A stretch of DNA of 64,000 bases from Xestospongia bergquistia (taxonomy: Eukaryota > Porifera > Demospongiae > Haplosclerida > Petrosiidae). Position 1 is the first letter of the stretch. Every line of letters begins with the position of its first letter. The stretch spans positions 4,154,001 through 4,218,000 of the forward strand of contig OZ014416.1 of NCBI GenBank assembly GCA_963965975.1, given 5' to 3'. Below the pieces are notes generated by a model. The model saw nothing but the letters and a program-made list of their open reading frames with translations. It had not been told where the DNA came from and did no database searches. A program made the position numbers and the translations under genes. Of this stretch, positions 21,001 to 35,200 are shown piece by piece.

Positions 21001-22860
21001 TAAAGTCTTTAAGTTAAAGACTTTAGAAGGTTTAGACTATTGAGAGAAGTTTATAAAGTAAGCTGCTCAGTCTAAAGGTTTTTATGGCACTAATTAAATA
21101 AACAGCTATTAACAGTTTAGTAAGTTAGTTTGCATTAGCGCTCTACAGTCTTTAAGTTAAAGACTTTAGAAGGTTTAGACTATTCAGAGAAGTTCATAAA
21201 GTAAACTGCTCAGTCTCAAGGACTTTATGGCACTAACTAAATAAACAGCAATTAACAGTTTAGTAAGTTAGTTTGCATTAACGCAATAAAGTCTTTAAGT
21301 TAAAGACTTTAGTAGGTATAGACTATTGAGAGAAGTTTATAAAGTAAATTGCTCAGTCTAAAGGACTTTTTGGCACTAACTAAATAAACAGCTATTAACA
21401 GTTTAGTAAGTTAGTTTGCATTAACGCTTTAAGTCTTCAAGTTAAGGACTTTAGAAGGTTTAGACTAATGAGAGAAGTTTATAAAGTAAACTGCTCAATC
21501 TAAAGGACTTTAAGGCACTAACTAAATAAACAGCTATTAACAGTTTATTATGTTCGTTTGCGTTAACGCTCAAAAGTCTTTAAGGGAAACACTTTAGAAG
21601 TTTAGAATATCGAGACAAGTTTATGAAGTAAACTGCTCAGTCTAAAGGACTTTATGGCACTAACTAAATAAACAGCTATTAACACTTTAGTAAGATAGTT
21701 TGCATTAACGCTATAAAGTCTTTAAGTTAAAGACTTTAGTAGGGTTAGACTCTTGAGAGAATTTTATAAAGTAAACTGCTCAGTCTAAAGGAGTTAAGGG
21801 ACTAACTAAGCACTCAGTTATTAACAGTTTAGAAAGTTAGTTTGCATTAACGCCGTAAAGTCTTTAAGTTAAAGACTTTAGAAGGTTTAGACTATTGAGA
21901 GAAGTTTATAAAGTATAATACTCAGTCTAAAGGAGTTTATGGCGCTAACCTATTAAACAGCTATTAACAGTTTAGTAAGTTTGTTTGCATTAACGCTCTA
22001 AAGACTTTAAGTTAAAGACTTTATAAGGTTTAGACTGTTGAGTCAACTTTATAAAGTAAACTGCTTAGTATAAAAAACTTAATTGGACTAATTAAACAAA
22101 CTGCTACTAACAGTTTAGTAAGTTTGATGGCGTTAACGCTCTCAAGTCTTTAAGTTAAAGACTTTAGTAGGTTTACACTATTGACTGAAGTTTGTAAAGT
22201 AAAGTGTTTAGTAAAAAAATCTTTATGGCACTAACTAAATAAACAACTATTAAAAGTTTAGTAGGTTGGTTTGCATTAACATTCTAAAGTCTTTAACTTG
22301 AAGAGTTTAGAAAGTTTAAACTATTGAGTGAATTTTATAAAGTAAACAGCTCAGCCTAAAGGAGTTTATGGCACTAACTAAATAAACAGCTATTAACAGT
22401 TTAGTAAGTTAGTTTGCATTAACGCTCTAAAGTCTTTAAGTTAAAGACTTTAGAAAGTTTAGACTAATGAGAAAGTTTATAAAGTAACTGCTCAGTCTAA
22501 AGGACTAAATGGGACTCACTAAGCAAACTGCTATTAACGGTTTTATACGTTAGTTTGCATTAACGCTCTAAAGTCTTTCAGATAAAGACCTTAGAAAGTT
22601 TAGACTATTGAGAGAAGTTTATAAAGTAAACTGCTCAGTCTAAAGGACTTTATGGCACTAACTAAATAAACAGCTATTAACAGTTTAGTAAGTTAGTTTG
22701 CATTTACGCTCTAAAGTCTTTAAGTTAAAGATTTTACAAGGTTTAGACTATTGAGAGAAGTTTATAAAGTAAACTGCTTAGTCTAAAGGAGTTTATGGCA
22801 CTAACTAAATAAACAGCTATTAACAGTTTAGTAAGTTAGTTTGCATTAACGCTCTAAAAT
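18092..22860 (+). repeat. 4.71-kb higher-order unit, copy 2
   Basis: Tandem second copy of 13,381-18,091. Similarity stays near-perfect to about 22,857, where copy 2 reads ctaaaatctttaagtt while the sequence after copy 1 reads ctaaagtctttaagat. Private changes include tttacgaag (about 20,765) and tttgcgttaac (about 21,556). Confidence 0.9.
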
Positions 22861-25800
22861 CTTTAAGTTAAAGACTTTAGAAGGTTTAGACTATTGAGAG
22901 AAGTTTATAAAGTAAACTGCTCAGTCTAAAGGACTTTATGGCACTAACTAAATAAACAGCTATTAACAGTTTAGTAAGTTAGTTTGCATTAACGCTCTAA
23001 AGTCTTTAAGTGAAAGACTTTAGAAGGTTTAGACTATTGAGAGAAGAGTATAAAGTAAACTGCTCAGTCTAAAGGACTTTATGGCTCGAATTAAATAAAC
23101 AGCTATTAACAGTTTAGTAAGTTAGTTTGCATTAACGCAATAAAGTCTTTAAGATAAACACTTTAGTAGGTATAGACTATTGAGAGATGTTTGTAAAGTA
23201 AACTGCTCAGTCTAAAGGACTTTTTGGCACTAACTAAATAAACAGCTATTAACAGTTTAGTAAGTTAGTTTGCATTAACGCTCTAAAGTCTTTAAGTTAA
23301 AGACTTTAGAAGGTTTAGACTATTGAGAGAAGTTTATAAAGTAAACTGCTCAGACTAAAGGACTTTATGGCACTAACTAAGTAAACAGCTATTAACAGTT
23401 TAGTAAGTTAGTTTCCATTAACGCTCTAAAGTCTTTAAGTGAAAGACTTTAGAAGGTTTAGACTATTGAGAGAAGAGTATAAAGTAAACTGCTCAGTCTC
23501 AAGGACTTTATGGCACTAACTAAATAAACAGCTATTAACAGTTTAGTAAGTTAGTTTGCATTAACGCTCTAAAGTCTTTAAGTTAAAGACTTTAGAAGGT
23601 TTAGACTATTGAGAGAAGTTTATAAAGTAAACTGCTCAGTCTAAAGGACATTATGGCACTAACTAAATAAACAGCTATTAACAGTTTAGTAAGTTAGTTT
23701 GCGTTAACGAAATAAAGTCTTTAAGTTAAAGTCTTTAGTAGGTATAGACTATTGAGAGAAGTTATAAAGTAAACTGCTCAGTCTAAAGGACTTTTTGCTA
23801 CAAACTAAGTAAACAGCTATTAACAGTTTAGTAAGTTAGTTTGCATTAACGCTCTAAAGTCTTTAAGTTAAAGACTTTAGAAGGTTTACACTATTGACAG
23901 AAGTTTATAAAGTAAACTGCTTAGTCTAAAGGACTTTATGGCACTAAATAAAGAAACAGCTATTAACAGTTTAGTAAGTTAGTTTGCATTAACGCTCTAA
24001 AGTCTTTAAGTTAAAGACTTTAGAAGGTTTAGACTGTTGAGAGAAGTTTATAAAGTAAACTGCTCAGTCTAAAGGACTTTATGGCACTAACTAAATAAAC
24101 AGCTATTAACAGTTTAGTAAGTTAGTTTGCATTAAAGTCCTAAAGTCTTTAAGTTAAAGACTTTAGAAGGTTTAGACTATTGAGAGAAGTTTATAAAGTA
24201 AGCTGCTCAGTCTAAAGGACTATGGCACTAACTAAATAAACAGCTATGAACAGTTTAGTAAGTTAGTTTGCATTAGCGCTTTAAGTCTTTAAGTTAAGGA
24301 CTTTAGAAGGCTTTGACTATTGAGAGAAGTTTATAAAGTAAACTGCTCAATCTAAAGGACTTTATGGCACTGACTATATAAACAGCTATTAACAGTTTAG
24401 TAAGTTAGTTTCCATTAACGCTCTAAAATCTTTAAGTTAAACACTTTAATAGGTTTACACCATTGAGAGAAGTTTATAAAGTAAACTGCTCAGTCTAAAG
24501 GACTTTATGGCACTAAATAAGTAAACAGCTATTAACAGTTTTGTAAGTTAGTTTGCATTAACGCTCTAAAGTCTTTAAGTTAAAGACTTTAGAAGGTTTA
24601 GGCTATTGAGAGAAGTTTATAAAGTAAACTGCTCAGTCTAAAGGACTTTATGGCTCTAACTAAATAAAGAGCTATTAACAGTTTCGTAAGTTAGTTTGCA
24701 TTTACGCTCTAAAGTCTTTAAGTTAAAGACTTTAGTAGGTTTAGACTATTGAGAGAAGTTTATAAAGTAAACTGCTCAGTCTAAAGGACTTTATGGCACT
24801 AAATAAGTAAACAGCTATTAACAGTTTTGTAAGTTAGTTTGCATTAACGCTCTAAAGTCTTTAAGTTAAAGACTTTAGAAGGTTTAGACTATTGAGAGAA
24901 GTTTATAAAGTAAACTGCTCAGTCTAAAGGACTTCATGGCACTAACTATGTAAACAGCTATTAACAGTTTAGTAAGTTAGTTTGCACTAACGCTATAAAG
25001 TCTTTAAGCTAAAGACTTTAGAAGGTTTAGACTATTGAGAGAAGTTTATAAAGAAAACTGCTCAGTCTAAAGGACTTTATGGCACTAACTAAATAAACAG
25101 CTATTAACAGTTTAGTAAGATTGTTTGTATTAACGCTCTAAAGTCTTTATGTTAAAGATTTTTGAAGGTTTAGACTATTTAAAGAAGTTTATAAAGTAAA
25201 CTGCTCACTCTAACGGACTTTCTGGCACTAACTAAATAAACAGCTATTAACAGTTTAGTAAGTTAGTTTGCATTAACGCTCTAAATTCTTTAATTTAAAG
25301 ACTTCAGAAGATTTAGACTATTGAGAGAAGTTTATAAAGTAAACTGCTCAGTCTAAAGGACTTTATGGCACTAACTAAATAAACAGCTATTGACAGTTTA
25401 GTAAGTTAGTTTGCATTAACGCTCTAAAGTCTTTAAGTTAAAGACTTTAGAAGGTTTAGACAATTCAGAGAAGTTTATAAAGTAAACTGCTCAGTCTAAG
25501 GGCTTTATGGCACTAACTAAATAAACAGCTATTAACAGTTTAGTAAGTTAGTTTGCATTAACGCTATAAAGTCTTTAAGTTAAAGACTTTAGAAGGTTTA
25601 GACTATTGAGAGAAGTTTATAAGGAAAACTGCTCAGTCTAAAGGACTTAATGGCACTAACTAAGTAAACAGCTATTAACAGTTTAGCAAGTTAGTTTGCA
25701 TTAACGCTCTAAAGTCTTTAAGATAAAGACTTTAGAAGGTTTAGACTATTTAGAGAAGTTTATAAAGTAAACTGCTCAGTCTAAAGGATTTATGGCACTA

Positions 25801-26944
25801 AATAAATAAACGGCTATTAACAGTTTAATAAGTTAGTTTGCATTAACGCTCTAAAGTCTTTAAGTTAAAGACTTTAGAAGGTTAAGGCTATTGAGAGAAA
25901 TTTATAAGGTAAACTGCTCAGTCTAAAGGACTAGATGGCACTATCTAAATAAGCAGCTATTAACAGTTTAGTAAGTTAGTTTGCATTAACGCTCTAAAGT
26001 CTTTAAGTTAAAGACTTTAAAAGGTTTAGACTATTTAGAGAGCATTATAAAGTAAACGGCTCAGTCTAAAGGACTTTATGGCACTAACTAAATAAACAGC
26101 TATTAACAGTTTAGTAAGTTAGTTTGCATTAACGCTCTAAACTCTTTAAGTTGAAGACTTTAGAAGGTTTAGACTATTGAGAGAGGTTTTTAAAGTAAAC
26201 TGCTCAGTCTAAAGGACTTTATGGCACTAGCTAAATAAACAGCTATTAACAGTTTAGTAAGTTAGTTTGCATTAACGCTCTAAAGTCTTTAAGTTAAAGA
26301 CTTTAGAAGGCTTATACTTTTTAGAGATGTTTATAAAGTAAACTGCTTAGTCTAAAGGACTTTATGGCACTAACTAAATAAACAGCTATTAACAGTTTAG
26401 TAAGATTGCTTGCATTAACGCTCTAAAGTCTTTATGTTAAAGTCTTTTGAAGGTTTAGACTATTAAAAGAAGTTTATAAAGTAACTGCTCAGTCTAAAGG
26501 TCTTTCTGGCTATAACTAAATAAACAGCTATTAACAGTTTAGTAAGTTAGTTTGCATTAACGCTCTAAATTCTTTAATTTAAAGACTTCAGAAGATTTAG
26601 ACTATTGAGAGATGTTTATAAAGTAAACTGCTCAGTCTAAAGGATTTTATGGCACAAACTAAATAAACAGCTATTAACAGTTTAGTAAGTTAGTTTGCAT
26701 TAACGCTCTAAAGTCTTTAAATTTAAGACTTTAGAAAGTTTAGACTATTGAGAGAAGTTTATAAAGTAAACTGCTCAGTCTAATGGATTTTATTGCACTA
26801 ACTAAGTAAACAGCTATTAACAGATTGGTAAGTTAGTTTGCATTAACGCTCGGAAGTCTTTAAGTTAAAGACTTTAAAGGTTTAAGCTATTTAGAGAAGT
26901 TTATAAAGTAAACTGCTCAGTCTAAGGACTTTACGGCACTAACT

Positions 26945-28516
26945 AAATAACAGCTATTAACAGTTTAATAAGTTAGTTTGCATTAACGCTCTAAGGTCTT
27001 TAAGTTAAAGACTTTAGAAGGTTAAGACTATTGAGAGAAGTTTATAAAGTAAACTGCTCAGTCTAAAGGACTATATGGCACTAACTAAGTAAACAGCTAT
27101 TAACAATTTAGCAAGTTTGTTTGCATTAACGCTCTAAAGTCTTTAAATTAATGACTTTAGAAGGGTTAGACTATATAAAGAAGTTTATAAAGTAAACTGC
27201 TCAGTCTAAAGGACTTTATGGCACTAAGTAAATAAACAGCTATTAACAGTTTAGTAAGTTAGCTTGCATTAACGCTATAGAGTCTTTAAGTTAAAGACTT
27301 TAGTAGGTTTAGACTATTGAGAGAAGTTTATAAAGTAAACTGCTCAGTCTAAAGGACTTTATGGCACTAACTAAGTAAACAGCTATTAACAATTTAGCAA
27401 GTTTGTTTGCATTAACGCTCTAAAGTCTTTAAATTATTGACTTTAGAAGGTTTAGACTATATAAAGAAGTTTATAAAGTAAACTGCTCAGTCTAAAGGAC
27501 TTTATGGCACTAACTAAATAAACAGCTATTAACAGTTTAGTAAGTTTGCTTGCATTAACGCTATAAAGTCTTTAAGTTAAAGACTTTAGAAGGTTTAGAC
27601 TATTGAGGGAAGTTTATAAAGTAAACTGCTCAGTTAAAGGACTTTATGGCACTAACTAAGTAGACAGCTATTAACAGTTTAGTAAGTTAGTTGGCATTAA
27701 CGCTCTAAAGTCTTTAAGTTAAAGACTTTAGAAGGTTTTGTCTATTGAGAGAAGTTTATAAAGTAAACTGCTCAGTCTAAAAGACTTTATGGCACTAGCT
27801 AAGTAAACAGTTATTAACAGTTTAGTAAGTTAGTTTGCGTTAACGCTATAAAGGCTTTAAGTTAAAGACTTCAGAAGGTTTAGACTATTGAGAGAAGTTT
27901 ATAAAGTAAACTGCTCAGTCTAAAGGACTTTATGGCACTAACTAAATAAACAGCTATTAGCAATTTAGTAAGTTAGTTTGCATTAACGCTCTAAAGTCTT
28001 TAAGTTAAAGACTTTAGAAGGTTTAGACTATTCAGAGAAGTTTATAAAGTAAACTGCTCAGTCTAAAGGACTTTATGGCACTAACTAAATAAACAGCTAT
28101 TAAAAGTTTAGTAAGTTAGTTTGCATTAACGCAATAAAGTCTTTAAGTTAAAGACTTTAGAAGGTTTAGTCTATTGAGAGAAGTTTATAAAGTAAACTGC
28201 TCAGTTTAAAGGACTTTATGGCACTAGCTAAGTAAACAGTTATTAACAGTTTAGTAAGTTAGTTTGCGTTAACGCTATAAAGTCTTTAAGTTAAAGACTT
28301 CAGAAGGTTTAGACTATTGAGAGAAGTTTTTAAAGTAAACTGCTCAGTCTAAAGGACTTTATGGCACTAACTAAATAAACAGCTATTAGCAATTTAGTAA
28401 GTTAGTTTGCATTAACGCTCTAAAGTCTTTAAGTTAAAGACTTTAGAAGGTTTAGACTATTCAGAGAAGTTTATAATGTAAACTGCTCAGTCTAAAGGAC
28501 TTTATGGCACTAACTA
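26945..28516 (+). repeat. 1,572-bp higher-order unit, copy 1 (11 monomers)
   Basis: Marker gcgttaacgctataaag at about 27,837 recurs 1,572 bp later, and the aatttagcaagtttg variant also keeps this offset. Inside the unit the block with actagctaagtaaacagttatt is repeated after 429 bp (3 monomers), so two levels of duplication are nested. Confidence 0.85.
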
Positions 28517-30088
28517 AATAAACAGCTATTAACAGTTTAATAAGTTAGTTTGCATTAACGCTCTAAAGTCTTTAAGTTAAAGACTTTAGAAGGTTAAGAC
28601 TATTGAGAGAAGTTTATAAAGTAAACTGCTCAGTCTAAAGGACTATATGGCACTAACTAAGTAAACAGCTATTAACAATTTTGCAAGTTTGTTTGCATTA
28701 ACGCTCTAAAGTCTTTAAATTAATGACTTTAGAAGGTTTAGACTATATAAAGAAGTTTATAAAGTAAACTGCTCAGTCTAAAGGACTTTATGGCACTAAC
28801 TAAATAAACAGCTATTAACAGTTTAGTAAGTTAGCTTGCATTAACGCTATAAAGTCTTTAAGTTAAAGACTTTAGTAGGTTTAGACTATTGAGAGAATTT
28901 TATAAAGTAAACTGCTCAGTCTAAAGGACTTTATGGCACTAACTAAGTAAACAGCTATTAACAATTTAGCAAGTTTGTTTGCACTAACGCTCTAAAGTCT
29001 TTAAATTATTGACTTTAGAAGGTTTAGACTATATAAAGAAGTTTATAAAGTAAACTGCTCAGTCTAAAGGACTTTATGGCACTAACTAAATAAACAGCTA
29101 TTAACAGTTTAGTAAGTTAGCTTGCATTAACGCTATAAAGTCTTTAAGTTAAAGACTTTAGAAGGTTTAGACTATTGAGGGAAGTTTATAAAGTAAACTG
29201 CTCAGTTAAAGGACTTTATGGCACTAACTAAGTAGACAGCTATTAACAGTTTAGTAAGTTAGTTTGCATTAACGCTCTAAAGTCTTTAAGTTAAAGACTT
29301 TAGAAGGTTTTGTCTATTGAGAGAAGTTTATAAAGTAAACTGCTCAGTCTAAAGGACTTTATAGCACTAGCTAAGTAAACAGTTATTAACAGTTTAGTAA
29401 GTTAGTTTGCGTTAACGCTATAAAGTCTTTAAGATAAAGACTTCAGAAGGTTTAGACTATTGAGAGAAGTTTATAAAGTAAACTGCTCAGTCTAAAGGAC
29501 TTTATGGCACTAACTAAATAAACAGCTATTAGCAATTTAGTAAGTTAGTTTGCATTCACGCTCTAAAGTCTTTAAGTTAAAGACTTTAGAAGGTTTAGAC
29601 TATTCAGAGAAGTTTATAAAGTAAACTGCTCAGTCTAAAGGACTTTATGGCACTAACTAAATAAACAGCTATTAACAGTTTAGTAAGTTAGTTTGCATTA
29701 ACGCAATAAAGTCTTTAAGTTAAAGACTTTAGAAGGTTTAGTCTATTGAGAGAAGTTTATAAAGTAAACTGCTCAGTCTAAAGGACTTTATGGCACTAGC
29801 TAAGTAAACAGTTATTAACAGTTTAGTAAGTTAGTTTGCGTTAACGCTATAAAGTCTTTAAGTTAAAGACTTCAGAAGGTTTAGACTATTGAGAGAAGTT
29901 TTTAAAGTAAACTGCTCAGTCTAAAGGACTTTATGGCACTAACTAAATAAACAGCTATTAGCAATTTAGTAAGTTAGTTTGCATTAACGCTCTAAAGTCT
30001 TTAAGTTAAAGACTTTAGAAGGTTTAGACTATTCAGAGAAGTTTATAATGTAAACTGCTCAGTCTAAAGGACTTTATGGCACTAACTA
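28517..30088 (+). repeat. 1,572-bp higher-order unit, copy 2
   Basis: Tandem copy of the preceding 11-monomer unit with the same nested 3-monomer repeat (marker at 29,413 and 29,842). A few private changes are visible, such as attttgcaag at about 28,678 where copy 1 has atttagcaag. Confidence 0.85.
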
Positions 30089-30689
30089 AATAAACAGCTA
30101 TTAACAGTTTAGTAAGTTAGTTTGCATTAACGCAATATAGTCTTTAAGTGAAAGACTTTAGAAGGTATAGACTATTGAGAGAAGTGTATAAAGTAAACTG
30201 CTCAGTCTAAAGGACTTTTTGGCACTAACTAAATAAGCAGGTATTAACAGTTTAGTAAGTTAGTTGGCATTAACGCTCTAAAGTCTTTAAGTTAAGGACT
30301 TTAGAAGGTTTAGACTATTGAGAGATGTTTATAAAGTAAACTGCTCAGTCTAAAGGACTTTATGGCATTATCTAAGTAAACAGCTATTAACAGTTTAGTA
30401 AGTTAGTTTGCATTAACGCTCTAAAGTCTTTAAGTTAAAGTCTTTAGAAGGCTTAGACTTTTGAGAGAAGTTTATAAGGTAAACTGCTCAGTCGAAAGGA
30501 CTTTATGGCACTAACGAAATAAACAGCTATTAACAGTTTAGTAAGTTAGTTTGCATTAACGCTCTAAACTCTTTAAGTTAAAGACTTTAGAAGGTTTAGA
30601 CTATTGAGAGAGGTTTATGAAGTAAACTGCTCAGTCTAAAGGACTTTATGGCACTAACTAAGTAAACAGCTATTAACAGTTTAGTAAGT

Positions 30690-31479
30690 TAGTTTGCATT
30701 AACGCTCTAAAGTCTTTAAATTAAAGACTTTAGAAGGTTTAGACTATTGAGAGAAGTTTATAAAGTAAACTGCTCAGTCTAAAGGATTTTATGGCACTAA
30801 CTAAGTAAACCGCTATTAACACTTTAGCAAGTTTGTTTGTATTAACGCTCAAAAGTCTTTAAATTAATGACTTTAGAAGGTTTAGACTATATAAAGGAGT
30901 TTATAAAGTAAACTGCTCAGTCTAAAGGACTTTATGGCACTAACTAAATAAACAGCTATTAACAGTTTAGTAGCTTAGTTTGCATTAACGCTCTAAAGTC
31001 TTTAAGTTAAAGACTTTAGAAGGTTTAGACTATTGAGAGAAGTTTATAAAGTAAACTGCTCAGTCTAAAGGACTTTAGGGCACTAACTAAATTAAAGTTT
31101 TAAACTATTTAGAGAAGTTTATAAAGTGAACTGCTCAGTATAAAGGACTTAATGGCACTAACTAAATAAACAGCTATTAACAGTTTGGTAAGTTATTTTT
31201 CATTAACGCTCCAAAGTCTTTAAGTTAAAGACTTTAAAAGGTATACACTATTGAGGGAAGTTTATAAAGTAAACTGCTCAGTCTAAAGGACTTTATGTCA
31301 CTAACTAAATAAACAGCTATTAACATTTTAGTAAGTTAGTTTGCATTAACGCTCTAAAGTCTTTAAGTTAAAGACTTTAAAAGGTTTAGACTATTTAGAG
31401 AAGTTTATAAAGTATACTGCTTAGTCTAAAGGACTTTATGGCACTAACTAAATAAACAGCTATTAACTGTTTAGTAAGT
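30690..31479 (+). repeat. 790-bp higher-order unit with truncated monomer, copy 1
   Basis: Six monomers, one of which lacks about 68 bp. At 31,081-31,100 cactaactaa runs straight into attaaagttttaaac, skipping the second dyad and the junction dyad's left arm. The unit is duplicated in tandem with about two differences. Confidence 0.9.
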
Positions 31480-32269
31480 TAGTTTGCATTAACGCTCTAA
31501 AGTCTTTAAATTAAAGACTTTAGAAGGTTTAGACTATTGAGAGAAGTTTATAAAGTAAACTGCTCAGTCTAAAGGATTTTATGGCACTAACTAAGTAAAC
31601 CGCTATTAACACTTTAGCAAGTTTGTTTGTATTAACGCTCTAAAGTCTTTAAATTAATGACTTTAGAAGGTTTAGACTATATAAAGGAGTTTATAAAGTA
31701 AACTGCTCAGTCTAAAGGACTTTATGGCACTAACTAAATAAACAGCTATTAACAGTTTAGTAGCTTAGTTTGCATTAACGCTCTAAAGTCTTTAAGTTAA
31801 AGACTTTAGAAGGTTTAGACTATTGAGAGAAGTTTATAAAGTAAACTGCTCAGTCTAAAGGACTTTAGGGCACTAACTAAATTAAAGTTTTAAACTATTT
31901 AGAGAAGTTTATAAAGTGAACTGCTCAGTATAAAGGACTTAATGGCACTAACTAAATAAACAGCTATTAACAGTTTGGTAAGTTATTTTTCATTAACGCT
32001 CCAAAGTCTTTAAGTTAAAGACTTTAAAAGGTATACACTATTGAGGGAAGTTTATAAAGTAAACTGCTCAGTCTAAAGGACTTTATGTCACTAACTAAAT
32101 AAACAGCTATTAACATTTTAGTAAGTTAGTTTGCATTAACGCTCTAAAGTCTTTAAGTTAAAGACTTTAAAAGGTTTAGACTATTTAGAGAAGTTTATAA
32201 AGTATACTGCTTAGTCTAAAGGACTTTATGGCACTAACTAAATAAACAGCTATTAACTGTTTAGTAAGT
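31480..32269 (+). repeat. 790-bp higher-order unit with truncated monomer, copy 2
   Basis: Tandem copy of 30,690-31,479 including the same deletion junction (31,871-31,890). Because an identical deletion occurs in both copies, the truncation came before the duplication. Confidence 0.9.
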
Positions 32270-35200
32270 TAGTTTGCATGAACGCTCTAAAGTGTTTAAG
32301 TTAAAGACTTTAGAAGGTTTAGACTATTGAGAGAAGTTTATAAAGTAAACTACTTAGTCTAATAGACTCTATGGCACTAACTAAGTAAACAGCCATTAAC
32401 GGTTTAGTAAGTTAGTTTGCATTAACGCTCTAAAGTCTTCAAGTTAAAGACTTTAGAAGGTTTAGACTATTGAGAAAAGTTTATAAAGTAAACTGCTCAG
32501 TCTAAAGAACTTTATTGCACTAAATAAATAAACAGCTATTAACAGTTTAGTAAGTTAGTTTGCGTTAACGCTCTAAAGTCTTTAAGTTAAAGACTTTAGA
32601 AAGTTTAGACTATTGACAGAAGTTTATAAAGTAAACTACTTAGTCTAAAGGACTTTATGGCACTAACTGAATTAACAGCTATTAACTGTTTAGTAAGTTA
32701 GTTTGCATTAACTCTCTAAAATCTTTAAGTTAAAGACTTTAGAAGGTTTAGACTTTTGAGAGAAGTTTATAAAGTAAACTGCTCAGTCTAAAGGATTTAT
32801 GGCACTAACTAAATAAACAGCTATTAACAGTTTAGTAAGTTAGTTTGCATTAACGCTCTAAAGTCTTTAAGTTAAAGACTTTAGAAGGTTTAGACTGTTC
32901 AGAGAATTTTATAAAGTAAACTGCTCAGTCTAAAGGACTTTATGGCTCTAACTAAATAAACAGCTATTAACAGTTTAGTAAGTTAGTTTGCATTAACGCA
33001 ATAAAGTCTTTAAGTTAATGACTTTAGTAGGTATAGACTATTGAGAGAAGTTTATAAAGTAAACTACTCAGTCTAAAGGAGTTTATGGCTCTAACTAAAT
33101 AAACAGCTATTAACACTTTAGCAAGTTTGTTTGCATTAACGCTCTAAAGTCTTTAAATTAATGACTTTAGAAGGTTTAGACTATATAAAGGAGTTTATAA
33201 AGTAAACTGCTCAGGCTAAAGGACTTTATGGCACTAACTAAATAAACAGCTATTAACAGTTTAGTAAGTTAGTTTGCATTAACAATCTAAAGTCTTTAAG
33301 TTAAAGACTTTAGTAGGTTTAGACTACTGAGAGAAGTTTATAAAGTAAACTGCTCAGTCTAAAGGACTTTATGGCACTAACTAAGTAAACAGCTATTAAC
33401 AGTTTAGTAAGTTAGTTTGTATTAACGCTCTAAAGTCTTTAAGTGAAAGACTTTAGAAGGTTTAGACTATTGAGAGAAGAGTATAAAGTAAACTGCTCAA
33501 TCTAAAGGACTTTATGGCACTAACTAAATAAACAGCTATTAACAGTTTATTAAGTTTGTTTGCGTTAACGCTCTAAAGTCCTTAAGTTAAAGACTTTAGA
33601 AGGTTTAGACTATTGAGAGAAGTTTATAAAGTAAACTTCTCAGTCTAAAGGACTTTATGGCACTAACCAAATAAAGAGCTATTAACAGTTTAGTAAGTTA
33701 GTTTGCATTAACGCTCTAAAGTCTTTAAGTTAAAGACTTTAGAAGGTTTAGACTATTGAGAGAAGTTTATAAAGTAAACTGCTCAGTCTAAAGGACTTTA
33801 TGGCACTAACTAAATAAACAGCTATTAACAGTTTAGTAAGTTAGTTTGCATTAACGCGCTAAAGTCTTTAAGTTAAAGACTTTAGAAGGTTTAAACTATT
33901 CAGAGTAGTTTATAAAGTAAACTGCTCAGTCTAAAGGACTTTATGGCTCTAACTAAATAAACAGCTATTAACAGTTTAGTAAGTTAGTTCGCATTAACGC
34001 AATAAAGTCTTTAAGTTAAAGACTTTAGTAGGTATAGACTATTGAGAGAAGTTTATAAAGTAAACTGCTCAGTCTAAAGGACTTTATGGCACTAACTAAG
34101 AAACAGCTATTAATAGTTTAGTAAGTTAGTGTGCATTAACTCTCTAAAGTCTTTAAGTTAAAGACTTAAGAGGTTTAGACTATTGACAGAAGTTTATAAA
34201 GTAAACTGCTCAGTCTCAAGGACTTTATGGCACTAAATATATAAACAGCTATTAACAGTTTAGTAAGGTAGTTTGCATTAACGCTCTAAAGTCTTTATGT
34301 TAAAGACTTTAGAAGGCTTAGACTATTGAGAGAAGTTCATAAAGTAAACTGCTCAGTCTAAAAAACTTTATGGCACTAACTAAGTAAACAGCTATTAACA
34401 GTTTAGTAAGTTAGTTTGCATTAACGCTCTAAAGTCTTTAAGTTAAAGACTTTAGAAGGTTTAGACTATTGAGAGAAGTTTATAAAGTAAACTGCTCACT
34501 CTAAAGGACTTTATGGCACTAACTAAATAAACAGCTATTAACAATTTAGCAAGTTTGTTTGCATTAACGCTCTAAAGTCTTTAAATTAATGACTTTAGAA
34601 GGTTTAGACTATATAAAGAAGTTCATAAAGTAAACTGCTCAGTCTAAAGGACTTTATGGCACTAAGTAATTAAACAGCTATTAACAGTTTAGTAAGTTAG
34701 TTTGCATTACCGCTCTAAAGTCTTTAAGTTAAAGACTTTAGTAGGTTTAGACTATTGAGAGAAGTTTATAAAGTAAACTGCACTGTCTAAAGGACTTTAT
34801 GGCACTAACTAAGTAAACAGCTATTAACAGTTTAGTAAGTTTGTTTGCATTAACGCTCTAAAGTCTTTAAGTTAAAGACTTTAGTAGGTTTAGACTATTG
34901 AGAGAAGTTTATAAAGTAAACTCATCAGTCTAAAGGACTTTATGGCACTAACTGAATAAACAGCTATTAACAGTTTAGTAAGTTAGTTTGCATTAACGAT
35001 CTAAAGTCTTTAAGTTAAAGACTTTAGAAGGTTTAGAATATTCAGAGAAGTTTATAGAGTAAACTGCTCAGTCTAAAGGACTTTATGGCACTAACTAAAT
35101 AAGCAGCTATTAACAGTTTAGTAAGATTGTTTGCAATAACGCTCTAAAGTCTTTAAGTTAAAGACTTTTGAAGATTTAGACTATTTAAAGGAGTTTATAA

